DNA of 32,248 nt from Crocinitomicaceae bacterium (GTDB lineage: Bacteria > Bacteroidota > Bacteroidia > Flavobacteriales_D > Crocinitomicaceae). The DNA lies in assembly GCA_020832365.1 (NCBI GenBank), contig JAFIEX010000011.1:1-32248 (forward strand). Reading direction: 5' to 3'. The number at the start of each line of letters is the position of its first letter. The first letter of the stretch is position 1. The notes under the pieces were generated by a model. That model ran no database searches. It saw only the letters and a list, made by a program, of their open reading frames with translations, and was not told where the DNA came from. Position numbers and translations under genes: made by a program. Shown one piece after another: positions 15,642-24,921 of the stretch.

Positions 15642-17048
15642 TCAAAACAAGCATATTACTGTTGTGAAAATTATTGCGCCCAGCAAGAAAAAAATAAAAG
15701 TATAAGGTAAAATTTGGTGTGCTTTGAGTTTAGTTATGCCCATTAAAGGTAGCGCCCAGAAAGGTTGTAACATGTTGGTTAATTGATCACCATAAGCCAT
15801 TGCCATGATTGATTTAGGTAAATCTGCATTAAGCTCATTAGCTACATGAATAATTAACGGTCCTTGTATTGCCCACTGTCCGCCACCACTTGGAACAAAA
15901 AAGTTCACCATGCCTGCACTAACAAAAGTAAAAAAAGGTAGTGTATCACTATTGGCCCAGTCCACCATAAAATTGGAAAATATTGCAATCAATCCACTTT
16001 CTTTTAGAATACCCAGAATACCGAAATATAAAGGAAACTGAATTAATATTCCAGCGATATCTCCAATTGCGATTTGTACCGCATTCAAAAAAGAGAAAAT
16101 ACTTCTATGAAACAAAAGACAGAGGGCAAAAAGAAATAAATTGATAAAATTTGGTTGAATAAAACCAAAAAAATCATTGCCTTCATATTTCATAGCTGTA
16201 ATTATACAAACCAACAATAAGAAGACACCAACACTTTTCCCTAGCCACTTAGAGTTATCTAATCTTTCTGCCAATAAGAAACTGTTGCGTTCAGCATGCA
16301 CATCGCCTTTCGATTTGAATTGTTCTAGTTGCAGTAAACTTTCGTTTTTCCATTTTTTACCCATCCAATAGACAGCGGTTGGCAAAATACACAGAATTAA
16401 TATTGTTGTAAAAATGTTCATATTAGAACCAATTGTAGCCTCCAAAGGAATTCGTTCAGGTGCATTAACCTTTGAGAACCCCAGCATCAGTTCTTGAAGG
16501 TAACCTTGTTCCATAATTTTGGTTGGCGCACTACCAGACAAACCACCATGCCAAACCATCATACCTAAGTATGCGGCAGCACCAACTAATCCATAATTAA
16601 TTGGTTGCTGAGCAGCGGTAAACTTTTCACCGATTTTTCTTGCCAAAATTGCGGAGACGACCAAGCCCAAGCCCCAATTAAAAAGCCCAAGTATTATTGC
16701 AACTACTGCAACTATAGCTGCACTTTTTGCGGAATTCGTGCAAAATTTTAATACTTGTCTAATTAGTATTTCAAAAGGAGGAGTTAATGCTAAACAATGG
16801 CCTAAAACCAACATTAACATCATCTGAAAAGCGAAATAAAGCCCCCCTGTAGAGCTATCCCAAAGTCCACCTTCCCACCATGTCATGATTTCTAAAAAAT
16901 AAGCAGTAGTGCTGTGCTCTTTGGGCTTTGTAAAAAGCAGCGCAGCAAATACGGTTACTATAGTTAAAAATATGGCGATTGTGAAGGGAGAGGGTAATAC
17001 ACCTCTTATGACAGTAATAAATCGGTTAGAAAAATTACTGTTCTTCAA
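15642..17048 (-). CDS. atoE: Short-chain fatty acid transporter, AtoE family
   Basis: A 468-residue protein with about ten to twelve membrane helices. Family blocks include RFITVIRGVLPSPFTIAIFL, WWEGGLWDSSTGGLYFAFQM, GLFNWGLGLVVSAILARKIG, AYLGMMVWHGGLSGSAPTKI and VSAGMVNFFVPSGGGQWAIQ, then HVANELNADLPKSIMAMAYG. AtoE in E. coli is linked to acetoacetate/butyrate uptake. The start is a TTG at 17048, because homology begins at KNSNFSNRFITV and the next ATG is deep in the protein. The upstream usp gene ends only 3 nt earlier in the same frame, so a single TAA separates the two reading frames. A perfect terminator hairpin follows the gene at 15482-15513. Confidence 0.9.
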   Translation of the reverse strand: MKNSNFSNRFITVIRGVLPSPFTIAIFLTIVTVFAALLFTKPKEHSTTAYFLEIMTWWEGGLWDSSTGGLYFAFQMMLMLVLGHCLALTPPFEILIRQVLKFCTNSAKSAAIVAVVAIILGLFNWGLGLVVSAILARKIGEKFTAAQQPINYGLVGAAAYLGMMVWHGGLSGSAPTKIMEQGYLQELMLGFSKVNAPERIPLEATIGSNMNIFTTILILCILPTAVYWMGKKWKNESLLQLEQFKSKGDVHAERNSFLLAERLDNSKWLGKSVGVFLLLVCIITAMKYEGNDFFGFIQPNFINLFLFALCLLFHRSIFSFLNAVQIAIGDIAGILIQFPLYFGILGILKESGLIAIFSNFMVDWANSDTLPFFTFVSAGMVNFFVPSGGGQWAIQGPLIIHVANELNADLPKSIMAMAYGDQLTNMLQPFWALPLMGITKLKAHQILPYTFIFFLLGAIIFTTVICLF

Positions 17049-17051
17049 ACC

Positions 17052-17891
17052 TTAAATTTTTGGAAATGTCAGCAGCGGAATATTCAAGTGATGAGCGATT
17101 CTTTTGGAAACACTTTTACTAAATAGTCGCGCAAAAATATTTTTCTTTCTTGGCAAAACCGCTAGTAAGTGTAAATCTTCTTTGTCATTAAATTTTAGTA
17201 GCTCTTCTTCAAAATCATTACCAGTAAAAACGCTGTAGTTTATTTTGCCATAAGCTGACGATACCTTTTCCTTCCATGCCTGCATTTCCTCACCTTGTTT
17301 GCAAGAATCATCACCATCAAAATGTAGGCAATAGACTTGCGCGTTATACATTTTAGCTAACTCAATTACTTCATGAAACACAGGGATTTCTTCAGTTTGA
17401 TAATTGGTGAGGTAAGCAATTCGTTCTATTGTTTGGTGATGAACCGTTTTTTCTGGAACAGAGATCACCTTTACACTTGACTCATCAATTACACCACTAG
17501 CAACAGAACCAAGGAAAATTTCTTTTAACCCTGTTGCACCAGTTGTTCCTAGTACTATGTAATTCGCCTCAATTTTCTTAGCTATCTTAGTAATCTGATA
17601 AACTGTTTCACCTTCAGCCATAATATGGTCTAAATCAATAGAACCATAATTTTTTTCTTCGGCCAACTCCCGAAGTTTATTTACCGACTTCTTAAAAGCC
17701 TCCAGCTCCTCCATTTCCATCATTTCATAAACTTCTTTTGTCGTGGTTTTTAACGACCTTCCCAGTTCTGGAAGTTGATATACATGTAACAAAGTTACTG
17801 AAGCATCAATTTTCTGTGCTAATGCCAATGCATTTAAAAAAGCATTTTCCGCTGCACTGGAAAAATCTGTTGGGAAAAGAATTTTTTTCAT
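17052..17891 (-). CDS. Universal stress protein with two UspA domains
   Basis: A 279-residue protein starting at ATG 17891 (MKKILFPTDFSSAAENAFLN); an in-frame ATG at 17918 is outside the domain. The first UspA domain (about 1-140) carries the ATP-binding signature GTTGATGLKEIFLGSVASGV. The second half (about 150-279) is a degenerate UspA domain (IAYLTNYQTEEIPVFHEVIE, YNAQVYCLHFD, LHLLAVLPRKKNIFARLFSK) without the glycine loop. Such tandem proteins are common in Bacteroidota and bind nucleotides under stress. It is paired with the AtoE transporter 3 nt downstream, which suggests joint expression and perhaps a stress-linked control of fatty acid or acetoacetate uptake. Confidence 0.87.
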   Translation of the reverse strand: MKKILFPTDFSSAAENAFLNALALAQKIDASVTLLHVYQLPELGRSLKTTTKEVYEMMEMEELEAFKKSVNKLRELAEEKNYGSIDLDHIMAEGETVYQITKIAKKIEANYIVLGTTGATGLKEIFLGSVASGVIDESSVKVISVPEKTVHHQTIERIAYLTNYQTEEIPVFHEVIELAKMYNAQVYCLHFDGDDSCKQGEEMQAWKEKVSSAYGKINYSVFTGNDFEEELLKFNDKEDLHLLAVLPRKKNIFARLFSKSVSKRIAHHLNIPLLTFPKI

Positions 17892-18022
17892 GATGAAGTT
17901 TTTAACAAATAAACCCATTAAAGGAGCAAACGAAGTTAAAAATAATTCTTCACATTTCTTTCTACTTCAATATTTATATGCAAAAATGAAGCAAAAATCA
18001 TAATTCTAAAAGTAAAACAAAA

Positions 18023-18047
18023 ACGAGCGACCAAAATAGTCGCTCGT
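18023..18047 (-). terminator. Intrinsic terminator of the 1039-aa T9SS gene
   Basis: A perfect 9-bp GC-rich stem (ACGAGCGAC / GTCGCTCGT) with a 7-nt loop. On the minus strand it is followed by TTTTGTTTTACTTTT. It lies 28 nt after the stop codon of the large secreted protein gene. The spacing, stem and T-rich tail are those of a rho-independent terminator. Confidence 0.8.
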
Positions 18048-18075
18048 AAAATAAATTAAAACGTTTATTGTACCA

Positions 18076-21000
18076 TTACTGCACAACGATTCGTTTTCTC
18101 AAAATTTGATTTTCAATTACTGTTTCAATAAAATAAACACCAGCAACAATTCCATCTAAATGAATTGGTACTTCCTGCTGAATTTTTTCAACTGAAATAT
18201 TTGCGACTATTTTTCCATCTAAAGCTACCACTTGAATTTGATTTACAAGCACTTCTCCTGAAAAAGCAATTACGAATTTACCATTGTTAGGATTCGGGAA
18301 AATATTCCATATAAATTGGACACCATCTTCATTGACAGTGTTAAGGCACTCATCTACTGTTACGTCAATAAATGCAGTTCCCTCGCAGCCATTGGCATCT
18401 GAATAAACATAAGTAACCGTATGCGTTCCAACACCAGCCACAGCTGGATTAAAATCATTACCAACAACACCGTTTCCTGAAAGATTACCACCAGTAGGAG
18501 TAACAGTCAATGTTACTGCTGGATCCGCTAAACAAAGATCATCCAATGGCAACAATTGTACTTCTGGAGCGGGATTAATATTCACCTGAACCGTATCAGT
18601 TGCAATACAACTGTTTAAATCAGCAGTTACAACAAAACTAGTAGCAACTGAAGGCGCACTAAATGGCTGACCATCAACAACACCATTATCCCAAGCAATA
18701 GCAGCGCCATTTGGATTATCAGCTGTAAGCGTTATTTGCTCCATTTCACATGCTGTGAAGTCAGAACCAGCACTCACAGATGGAATTGGTGTTACAATAA
18801 TTTGCACTTGCGCTGTATCTGAGCAACCGTTGTTGTCAAGACCAATCACTTCATAGTTTGTATTCACATTTGGCTGATCTGAAATGACTGCACTTGTTCC
18901 TAGGTTATTAGACCAAACAAAGCCGTCTGCTCCAGAAGCAGTTAATTCCACAACATCTCCTAAACAAATATCACCAGAAGAAACAACACTTACTTCTGGA
19001 GCTTCTAATACAGTTACCTGAACAGTTTCTGAAGCCTGACATGTACCGGTTGGCGTTGTATAAGCCACTTCATATGTCGTACCAGCTGTAAAGTTGGTAA
19101 TGATACCACTTGCACCATCAATTTGCGCACCATCTGCTGGTGGTATTGCAAAGTCAAACGATCCACCAGGGGTAACAATATTTGTAACTTGTGGCGTCGT
19201 GTTTTCACAGAAATCAGTGAAAGTGAAAGAAGCATCATCCAAAGACTGCACAGTTATGGTTACAAAAGAGCTGTCAGGGCATACTCCGTTAGTTACGTAT
19301 TTAATCGTGTAAGCGGTACCTAAAGTTTCATTAGAAATTTCACCATTAACAGGATTAATTTGTGCACCATCTAAAGGAAGCGGATCGAAAGAAAACACCC
19401 CTCCCGAAGTTGCTATATTCGTTGCTCCATTCGATGCTCCAAAGCAGAAGTTTGGAAAACTAAAAGAAGGATTATCAATTGGGTCGATAACAACATTAAT
19501 TAAGTTAGAAGTATCAGAGCAGCCATTCAGATCCGTAAAGTGGACGCTATAATCTCCTGACATAGCCGCGATAAATTGGTTAGTGTTAGCTCCTGGAATA
19601 ACCGCTCCGTCTAGTAGCCATTCAAACCCACCATTTCCAGAACTATTTAATTCAACAACATCTCCATCACATACATTAGTTGGGCCATTAGCAGAAATGT
19701 TTGGTGCATTCACTTCCATATCAAACTCCAAGCTGTAGTTATTAAAAGTACCACATGGGTAGCCTTCAAATAAAGAAGGGGCAACAAATACCACATAATT
19801 TCCTGTCCCTGTAAATTGGTGCGAAACAGTAGTTGGTGTGCATGATGTAGAAACGACCTGCGATGATAAAATCACCAAATCATTACAATCTGTAGCATCA
19901 ATAATAGCAACAATTGCGGGGAACTCAGCGTTGACAGTAGCAGTGACTGTTGTGGGCTCATTCACCGAAAAGCTGTACCAGTCAGAATCTCTGGTTCCGT
20001 TGTTTGCCCAAGCACTACCCCAAATTACATCTCCACAGTTAATTGGTGAAAAAAGTGGTGATCCAGCCATGTTACACCCCCCGTTGATATCTGCGCCACA
20101 AGTTTCCCCTTCGGGTATTGAACCAGCAGGTTGTTGCACATTACAAGGGGTAAACTCCTCAACACAAATATCAAAATCCGCAGTCCCTGGGGCGGTTGCA
20201 TACCAGTCGTAAACTCTTATGAAATATGTATTACCAGGTACTAAATTAGTGAATTGAATAGATTCAGCCTCTCCTTCGAGGGTGTTATCTACACAAGCTA
20301 TGGAATTCAAGTTACCACAAGTTCCGTCAAAAATTTCCATTACGGGGTCTAATAATGCGGAAGGATCGACAGTAATAATTGCATTAGCACTAGTCGCTGT
20401 AAAACTATACCACACATCGTTATTTGCTGTTCCCCCACAGGTAACAGGAACACCTGATGCTGAGGCTCCTTGAACGGAGCCTTGTGTTGGCACACATGTC
20501 TGACCATGCGTTAAACTTGTCGCTGATGCACAATCATTATTTGACGCTGATAATGTAGAAATATACTCATAACTATCAATGCCAATATAGTCAGAATTCA
20601 GACCTCCAGGACCACCATCGGTTACAAAATATCTAAAAGCAACTCTTCCAGAAGTTGGGCCTGACAGACCAGAAATGGTGATTGTATATTGCGTCCATGT
20701 AGTTGGGAAACCTGATGGAGTAAGTGTAGGATTCACGTCTAGCAACAATGTTGTAAAATCACCAACCGCGGTAGGGGTCGTTCCCACATTAGTACTAGTG
20801 CCATTAGTTGATAATCGAACTTGCAATCGATCGGCAAAATCAGCGGTAGCTTGTCTCGTATAAAAAGATATTTGATCACCATTATTAAATATGCGATGCG
20901 GCGTTATGAGCCAAGCACTTAAAGTAACACCGAATGTGGAAGATTGGCTACTCATAAAATAACCAGCGGCCACATAGGTATCTGGAGCTCCAGCCTGCGC

Positions 21001-21195
21001 AGGCATTACTGTTGGGCTACCAATCTGCCAATTTTGATCCGGAGAAGTACTATTATTCACAATAAACCAGTCAGCAGGCAATGCTAAAGATGTTGGAATA
21101 TCATCAAATCCTTCAAAAAAAGATTGACTATTTGAAAATAAAGAGCACGCAAGTAATACAAATACAGCGCTCCAAGTTTTGAACTGTTGAAACAT
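18076..21195 (-). CDS. Large secreted multidomain protein with T9SS type A sorting domain
   Basis: A 1039-residue protein. Signal peptide about 1-23. Residues about 25-210 resemble the choice-of-anchor J domain (FFEGFDDIPTSLALPADWFI, AWLITPHRIFNNGDQISFYT, RVAFRYFVTDGGPGG, YIGIDSYEY). Two modules of about 130 residues follow that resemble pre-peptidase C-terminal/beta-sandwich domains (NNDVWYSFTATSANAIITVD; RDSDWYSFSVNEPTTVTATV). Then come about six Ig/PKD-like repeats, including two clearly related copies (FPNFCFGASN and FTDFCENTTP, each with DGAQI and a GI/GEI-N turn). The C-terminus is a type A sorting domain: FIWNIFPNPNNGKFVIAFSG, QVVALDGKIVANI, GIVAGVYFIETV, LRKRIVVQ. It is an adhesin-like surface protein with no enzymatic domain visible. 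It follows the small secreted protein gene by 26 nt. Confidence 0.85.
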   Translation of the reverse strand: MFQQFKTWSAVFVLLACSLFSNSQSFFEGFDDIPTSLALPADWFIVNNSTSPDQNWQIGSPTVMPAQAGAPDTYVAAGYFMSSQSSTFGVTLSAWLITPHRIFNNGDQISFYTRQATADFADRLQVRLSTNGTSTNVGTTPTAVGDFTTLLLDVNPTLTPSGFPTTWTQYTITISGLSGPTSGRVAFRYFVTDGGPGGLNSDYIGIDSYEYISTLSASNNDCASATSLTHGQTCVPTQGSVQGASASGVPVTCGGTANNDVWYSFTATSANAIITVDPSALLDPVMEIFDGTCGNLNSIACVDNTLEGEAESIQFTNLVPGNTYFIRVYDWYATAPGTADFDICVEEFTPCNVQQPAGSIPEGETCGADINGGCNMAGSPLFSPINCGDVIWGSAWANNGTRDSDWYSFSVNEPTTVTATVNAEFPAIVAIIDATDCNDLVILSSQVVSTSCTPTTVSHQFTGTGNYVVFVAPSLFEGYPCGTFNNYSLEFDMEVNAPNISANGPTNVCDGDVVELNSSGNGGFEWLLDGAVIPGANTNQFIAAMSGDYSVHFTDLNGCSDTSNLINVVIDPIDNPSFSFPNFCFGASNGATNIATSGGVFSFDPLPLDGAQINPVNGEISNETLGTAYTIKYVTNGVCPDSSFVTITVQSLDDASFTFTDFCENTTPQVTNIVTPGGSFDFAIPPADGAQIDGASGIITNFTAGTTYEVAYTTPTGTCQASETVQVTVLEAPEVSVVSSGDICLGDVVELTASGADGFVWSNNLGTSAVISDQPNVNTNYEVIGLDNNGCSDTAQVQIIVTPIPSVSAGSDFTACEMEQITLTADNPNGAAIAWDNGVVDGQPFSAPSVATSFVVTADLNSCIATDTVQVNINPAPEVQLLPLDDLCLADPAVTLTVTPTGGNLSGNGVVGNDFNPAVAGVGTHTVTYVYSDANGCEGTAFIDVTVDECLNTVNEDGVQFIWNIFPNPNNGKFVIAFSGEVLVNQIQVVALDGKIVANISVEKIQQEVPIHLDGIVAGVYFIETVIENQILRKRIVVQ

Positions 21196-21221
21196 AATAA
21201 AAGTTTTAGATTTGGTTTAAT

Positions 21222-21500
21222 TTATTCCTCAATTCTTGCTGGAGACACTTTTTTAGCGCGAATTTCACTAGGTTCTGTGATTCTTACGCTCTCCCCTTTT
21301 TGCACCTCAGACTGCGCGTTATTTGTTGGCTTGCGATTACTAGAGGCTGGAGAAAGGACAGCTCCCTCTACTTGCCTGGATTCTACTTTTTGAACTTCTT
21401 TTACTTCATTTTTCTGAGTAGTAGTATTAATTTGGTTCTGCGACCAAACTGTTAAACTAGCAAAAACAAATGCAATTGTAGCAGTAAATAATTTTTTCAT
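21222..21500 (-). CDS. Small secreted protein, hydrophilic (92 aa)
   Basis: Residues 1-21 are a signal peptide (MKKLFTATIAFVFASLTVWS). The mature 70 residues are hydrophilic, rich in Lys, Glu, Gln, Val and Ser (KNEVKEVQKVESRQVEGAVL; KGESVRITEPSEIRAKKVSP), without cysteines and probably disordered. I recognise no family. It is the first gene of a two-gene unit with the 1039-residue T9SS protein 26 nt downstream. A near-consensus -7 element (TATTTTCG, one mismatch) lies at 21526-21519 on the minus strand, about 20 nt before the ATG. Confidence 0.65.
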   Translation of the reverse strand: MKKLFTATIAFVFASLTVWSQNQINTTTQKNEVKEVQKVESRQVEGAVLSPASSNRKPTNNAQSEVQKGESVRITEPSEIRAKKVSPARIEE

Positions 21501-21588
21501 AGCTTTGGTTATTTTATACGAAAATAAGCAATTCTTTAAACTCTATGAAAAAAGTAGAAAAATTAACATTTAAAACGAATGTCGGTGA

Positions 21589-22023
21589 CTAAAAATCGTC
21601 TTCATCGATTGTAAAATCACTAATTTCATCATAATTATCTCGGCTATCCTGATTGTCTTCAAAGCTTTCTTCCGAGGCCGGTTTACCCAATCGGAGTATG
21701 TTAGTTTTGGACACATTCAATCGTATTTCAGAGCGAACAAATCCATCCTCCTGAACAAATGCTTTTGCAAATGGCGTTCCCGTTAGTTCTACCAGAGTTC
21801 CACTTTTCAAAAAATCAAGAATGCGCAAATTACCGCCCTCTTTTTTCCAAATCGTACAATTAACCCATGTTGTTTTTGATTTGTTTTCACCTGAGCTCTT
21901 ATCTCGCCAATTTTTATTGTGTGCAACAGGAAAGTTAATCGCTATAACGCCTTTATCCATTTTATTAACCGTAGCATCTCTACCGATATTTCCAATTAGT
22001 CTTGCCTCAAAAACTGTTGCCAT
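21589..22023 (-). CDS. ssb: Single-stranded DNA-binding protein
   Basis: A 144-residue protein with an N-terminal OB fold: MATVFEARLIGNIGRDATVN, AINFPVAHNKNWRDK, KTTWVNCTIWKKEGGNL, ILDFLKSGTLVELTGTPFAK, followed by an acidic low-complexity linker and the tip IDEDDF, a variant of the DDIPF-like tail that binds partner proteins. It coats single-stranded DNA in replication, recombination and repair. Length is typical for Bacteroidota Ssb. It lies 74 nt after hemF and 88 nt before the small secreted protein gene, all on the minus strand, so a separate promoter is possible. Confidence 0.93.
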   Translation of the reverse strand: MATVFEARLIGNIGRDATVNKMDKGVIAINFPVAHNKNWRDKSSGENKSKTTWVNCTIWKKEGGNLRILDFLKSGTLVELTGTPFAKAFVQEDGFVRSEIRLNVSKTNILRLGKPASEESFEDNQDSRDNYDEISDFTIDEDDF

Positions 22024-22097
22024 CTACCAAGAATATTATGATTCATTCAAGTAAATATAAAAATATTTTTGATAGCAATCGCAAAAACATTTAAAAC

Positions 22098-22997
22098 CTA
22101 CTTTAGTAAAGATAGCCAATCTACATCTTTCTTTAGGCTCAATAATGTTGATTCTTCTGGGGAACCTGTTTTAGCTTGAAAATTATATAACCAGGATGCG
22201 TGTTCTGGAAGGCTCATTAAAATAGATTCAATTCTTCCGCCGGTTTTAAGTCCAAACTGTGTTCCTCTATCATGTACCAGATTAAATTCCACATATCTAC
22301 CTCTTCTCAGGTTTCTGAATTGTATATTTTCTTCAGAATACTCTTTCTTGTATCCAGCGAGATACTGTTCTTCGTACAAGTGAGGAAATGCATTACCTAA
22401 GTCAATCGCGAAATGGAGTAACTCCTCTTTAGTGACATCGTTTAAGGCGCGTTGGTGATCATAGAAAATTCCCCCAACTCCTCTTGTTTCATTTCGATGT
22501 GGGATGAAAAAATAATCATCTGCCCACTTTTTAAAATTTGTATAAAAGTCAGGGTGGTATTTTTGACAAATTTTGTTTAATCCATCATGGAATTTCGCTG
22601 CCATTTTCTTATCGACGTAATGCGGAGTCATATCAATCCCTCCACCAAACCAATAGTCCTTATCGTCCAATTGAAAATAACGAATATTCATGTGCATAAT
22701 TGGCACAAAGGGGTGATGTGGGTGTAAAACAATGGAAACACCCGTAGCATAAAACTCGTCCCCTTCCATTTTCAATTGCTTACGCATCAAGTCAGAAACC
22801 GGTCCATAAACTTCTGAAAAATTCACGCCACCTTTTTCGAAAACTTCACCTTGTTGAATAACCCTAGTTCTTCCACCGCCGCCGCCTTCTCGCTGCCACA
22901 AGTCCTCCTTAAATTTCGCTGCGCCATCAAGTCTTTCTAATTCACCGCAGATGTAATCCTGTACCTTTTTAAATGCTCTTACAATATCACTCTTCAT
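22098..22997 (-). CDS. hemF: Oxygen-dependent coproporphyrinogen III oxidase
   Basis: A 299-residue cytoplasmic enzyme of haem synthesis that decarboxylates coproporphyrinogen III to protoporphyrinogen IX using oxygen. Conserved blocks: DLWQREGGGGGRTRVIQQGE, GVNFSEVYG, ATGVSIVLHPHHPFVPIMHM, NIRYF, YWFGGGIDMTPHY, HRNETRGVGGIFYD, RRGRYVEFNLVHDRGTQFGL and GGRIESILMSLPEHASW. The ATG at 22997 is preferred because it gives the 299-residue length of E. coli HemF; an upstream in-frame ATG at 23009 would add four residues. The start lies inside the 3' end of the LysM/binding-protein gene, so translation is likely coupled. Its presence implies an aerobic lifestyle. Confidence 0.95.
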   Translation of the reverse strand: MKSDIVRAFKKVQDYICGELERLDGAAKFKEDLWQREGGGGGRTRVIQQGEVFEKGGVNFSEVYGPVSDLMRKQLKMEGDEFYATGVSIVLHPHHPFVPIMHMNIRYFQLDDKDYWFGGGIDMTPHYVDKKMAAKFHDGLNKICQKYHPDFYTNFKKWADDYFFIPHRNETRGVGGIFYDHQRALNDVTKEELLHFAIDLGNAFPHLYEEQYLAGYKKEYSEENIQFRNLRRGRYVEFNLVHDRGTQFGLKTGGRIESILMSLPEHASWLYNFQAKTGSPEESTLLSLKKDVDWLSLLK

Positions 22998-24921
22998 TAT
23001 CTGTTCCATCTTTAGGAAGGGTATTTTCAGACTTTATAGTGTCTTGAATTGCTGGAAATATTTTTCTTGATAGGCTGTAAGTTTCTACACCTACTAAATG
23101 AAGCTCATAATCTTTCTGGCTAACTATGAATGCTGAAGTGTTTTCTTCTCCATAGTTTGGACCCAAATCATCAAAATTGAAATGATTGATTAATCCTGAT
23201 TCAACAGGTATGCCCAATAACTTTTTACTCATTGCAAAAAACACGACATCAAAGCCCTGCAAACTAAATTGGGATGCATCTGCTTTGTATTTTAATCTGT
23301 AGTCACGCACAAATTCAAGAACAGCTTCATCTTGATAATTTACAAAGCTAGGCATCGCTACATGAAGCTCAAATCGATTTTTATAATAGCTATTAAGCGG
23401 ATCAATGTTGTGCCAGTTTCTTAATCCAAAAACGGTAACTTTTGCTCTTCCATGTTTAGGTGATTGATTTTTTGCAGTATTAATGTTATTTATGAATCGC
23501 ATTACCCCTTGGGCATTGTCTGAAAATGAAATGAAAATATTCTGAGCATCTAAATCAAAAAGATTAGCAAACTCTCTACCAGAAGCACCTCCAGAAACTT
23601 CTCTTAAGTTAATGCTTTTACCCATTTGCCTGCCATACATTTCCAGAACTCTTTGGAAGTATAGATTTCTATCCTGGTCTTCTTTTGTAATACCTTTGAC
23701 AATAAAAAGCTTATCCTCCGAGTGATTTTTAGTAATATACTTCGCTAACCCGCCAATCAAGGTCAAGTCACTAGGAACAGACAAAGAAACATAAGGATTT
23801 CCTTCGATTGTTTTTGCAGAAGCTGTAACAGGAATTATGACATTTTTTTTGTGTTCTTGAGCCCATTGTGCGACTATTTCAATATTATGCGAAAAGAAAG
23901 GACCAATAATTAAATCAGCTTCTTGTAATACCTGCATTTGCAATAATTGTATCATTTTTTCCTTAGCACCCTCCGTATCTAACACATGAACTTGTGCGTT
24001 TAACCCAAGTTTTTCAAGGGAATCAAGCGCTATTTTTGCTCCCATTAAAAAATCTATTGCAAAACCTGTTACATTATCTAACTGCGTTTGTGGCTCTAGC
24101 AACCCCGAAAAAACCCTCGGATTATTATTTATTTTTACTGGAAGCAATAAAACTACATTATAACTCTCCTTTCTTCTGATTTTAACTAAAGGTGAGTCAA
24201 TAGAGATTGGTTGACTTTCAATTGTGAAATCATGTTCACTTTTAATAGGAATCAATAATACCGAACCAACCGCAATATCATCAGAAGTTAAGTGATTGCG
24301 CTTTTTAAGTTCCTTAATAGGAACCATATAGCGCCTTGAAATACTGTACAATGTTTCTCCTGGTTGGACTGTGTATCTTAATATGCTATCTTGGATGACA
24401 AAAATTGGAGGTGCTGGATCTTCCCCTTCCTTATCTGTTTGCGTAACATCATCGTCATCCAATAATTCTTCCTCCTCTTCCTCTTGAAAACACGGGATCA
24501 TAAGGTATTGTCCAATTTGTAAACCATTTTCTATTCCTGGATTAGCAGCCGTAATATCGTCAATTGAGCAGTTGTATTTTCTTGAGATACCAAATAAAGT
24601 TTCTTGTTTTTTGACAACATGCTTGTATTGTTTAAACCTAGTTGGCTCCTCCTTTACTGGAGTTGACTCATTATTGGGAATTGGAATAAGCAACCTTTGG
24701 CCTATTTTCAGTCCACTTGCCACAGTTGGGTTATAGTGAATAATAGAATCCACAGGAACACCCAATTCATTCGACAGGGAAAAAAGAGTATTTCCTTTTT
24801 GAACATTATAAATCTTAAAGGACTTTCCATCGATTTTTTCAACGCCTCCCATTTGTGAAAAAAGCGCACTCTGACAGAAGCAGAGTATAAAAACAATGAT
24901 ATGTTGACTTTTTATTCCCAT
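22987..24921 (-). CDS. Triple-LysM protein fused to a periplasmic-binding (type 1) domain
   Basis: A 644-residue exported protein. Signal peptide 1-23 ([18 protein letters not shown]). There are three LysM repeats at about 38-81 ([18 protein letters not shown]), 100-144 ([20 protein letters not shown]) and 184-228 ([20 protein letters not shown]), each ending in a LIP motif. An acidic stretch ([12 protein letters not shown]) separates the second and third. The rest (about 250-630) resembles the Leu/Ile/Val-type periplasmic-binding fold: [72 protein letters not shown], and [16 protein letters not shown]. LysM should anchor it to peptidoglycan; the ligand is unknown and no permease is nearby. 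It overlaps guaA by 10 nt and hemF by 11 nt. Confidence 0.85.
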   Translation of the reverse strand: MGIKSQHIIVFILCFCQSALFSQMGGVEKIDGKSFKIYNVQKGNTLFSLSNELGVPVDSIIHYNPTVASGLKIGQRLLIPIPNNESTPVKEEPTRFKQYKHVVKKQETLFGISRKYNCSIDDITAANPGIENGLQIGQYLMIPCFQEEEEEELLDDDDVTQTDKEGEDPAPPIFVIQDSILRYTVQPGETLYSISRRYMVPIKELKKRNHLTSDDIAVGSVLLIPIKSEHDFTIESQPISIDSPLVKIRRKESYNVVLLLPVKINNNPRVFSGLLEPQTQLDNVTGFAIDFLMGAKIALDSLEKLGLNAQVHVLDTEGAKEKMIQLLQMQVLQEADLIIGPFFSHNIEIVAQWAQEHKKNVIIPVTASAKTIEGNPYVSLSVPSDLTLIGGLAKYITKNHSEDKLFIVKGITKEDQDRNLYFQRVLEMYGRQMGKSINLREVSGGASGREFANLFDLDAQNIFISFSDNAQGVMRFINNINTAKNQSPKHGRAKVTVFGLRNWHNIDPLNSYYKNRFELHVAMPSFVNYQDEAVLEFVRDYRLKYKADASQFSLQGFDVVFFAMSKKLLGIPVESGLINHFNFDDLGPNYGEENTSAFIVSQKDYELHLVGVETYSLSRKIFPAIQDTIKSENTLPKDGTDNEE

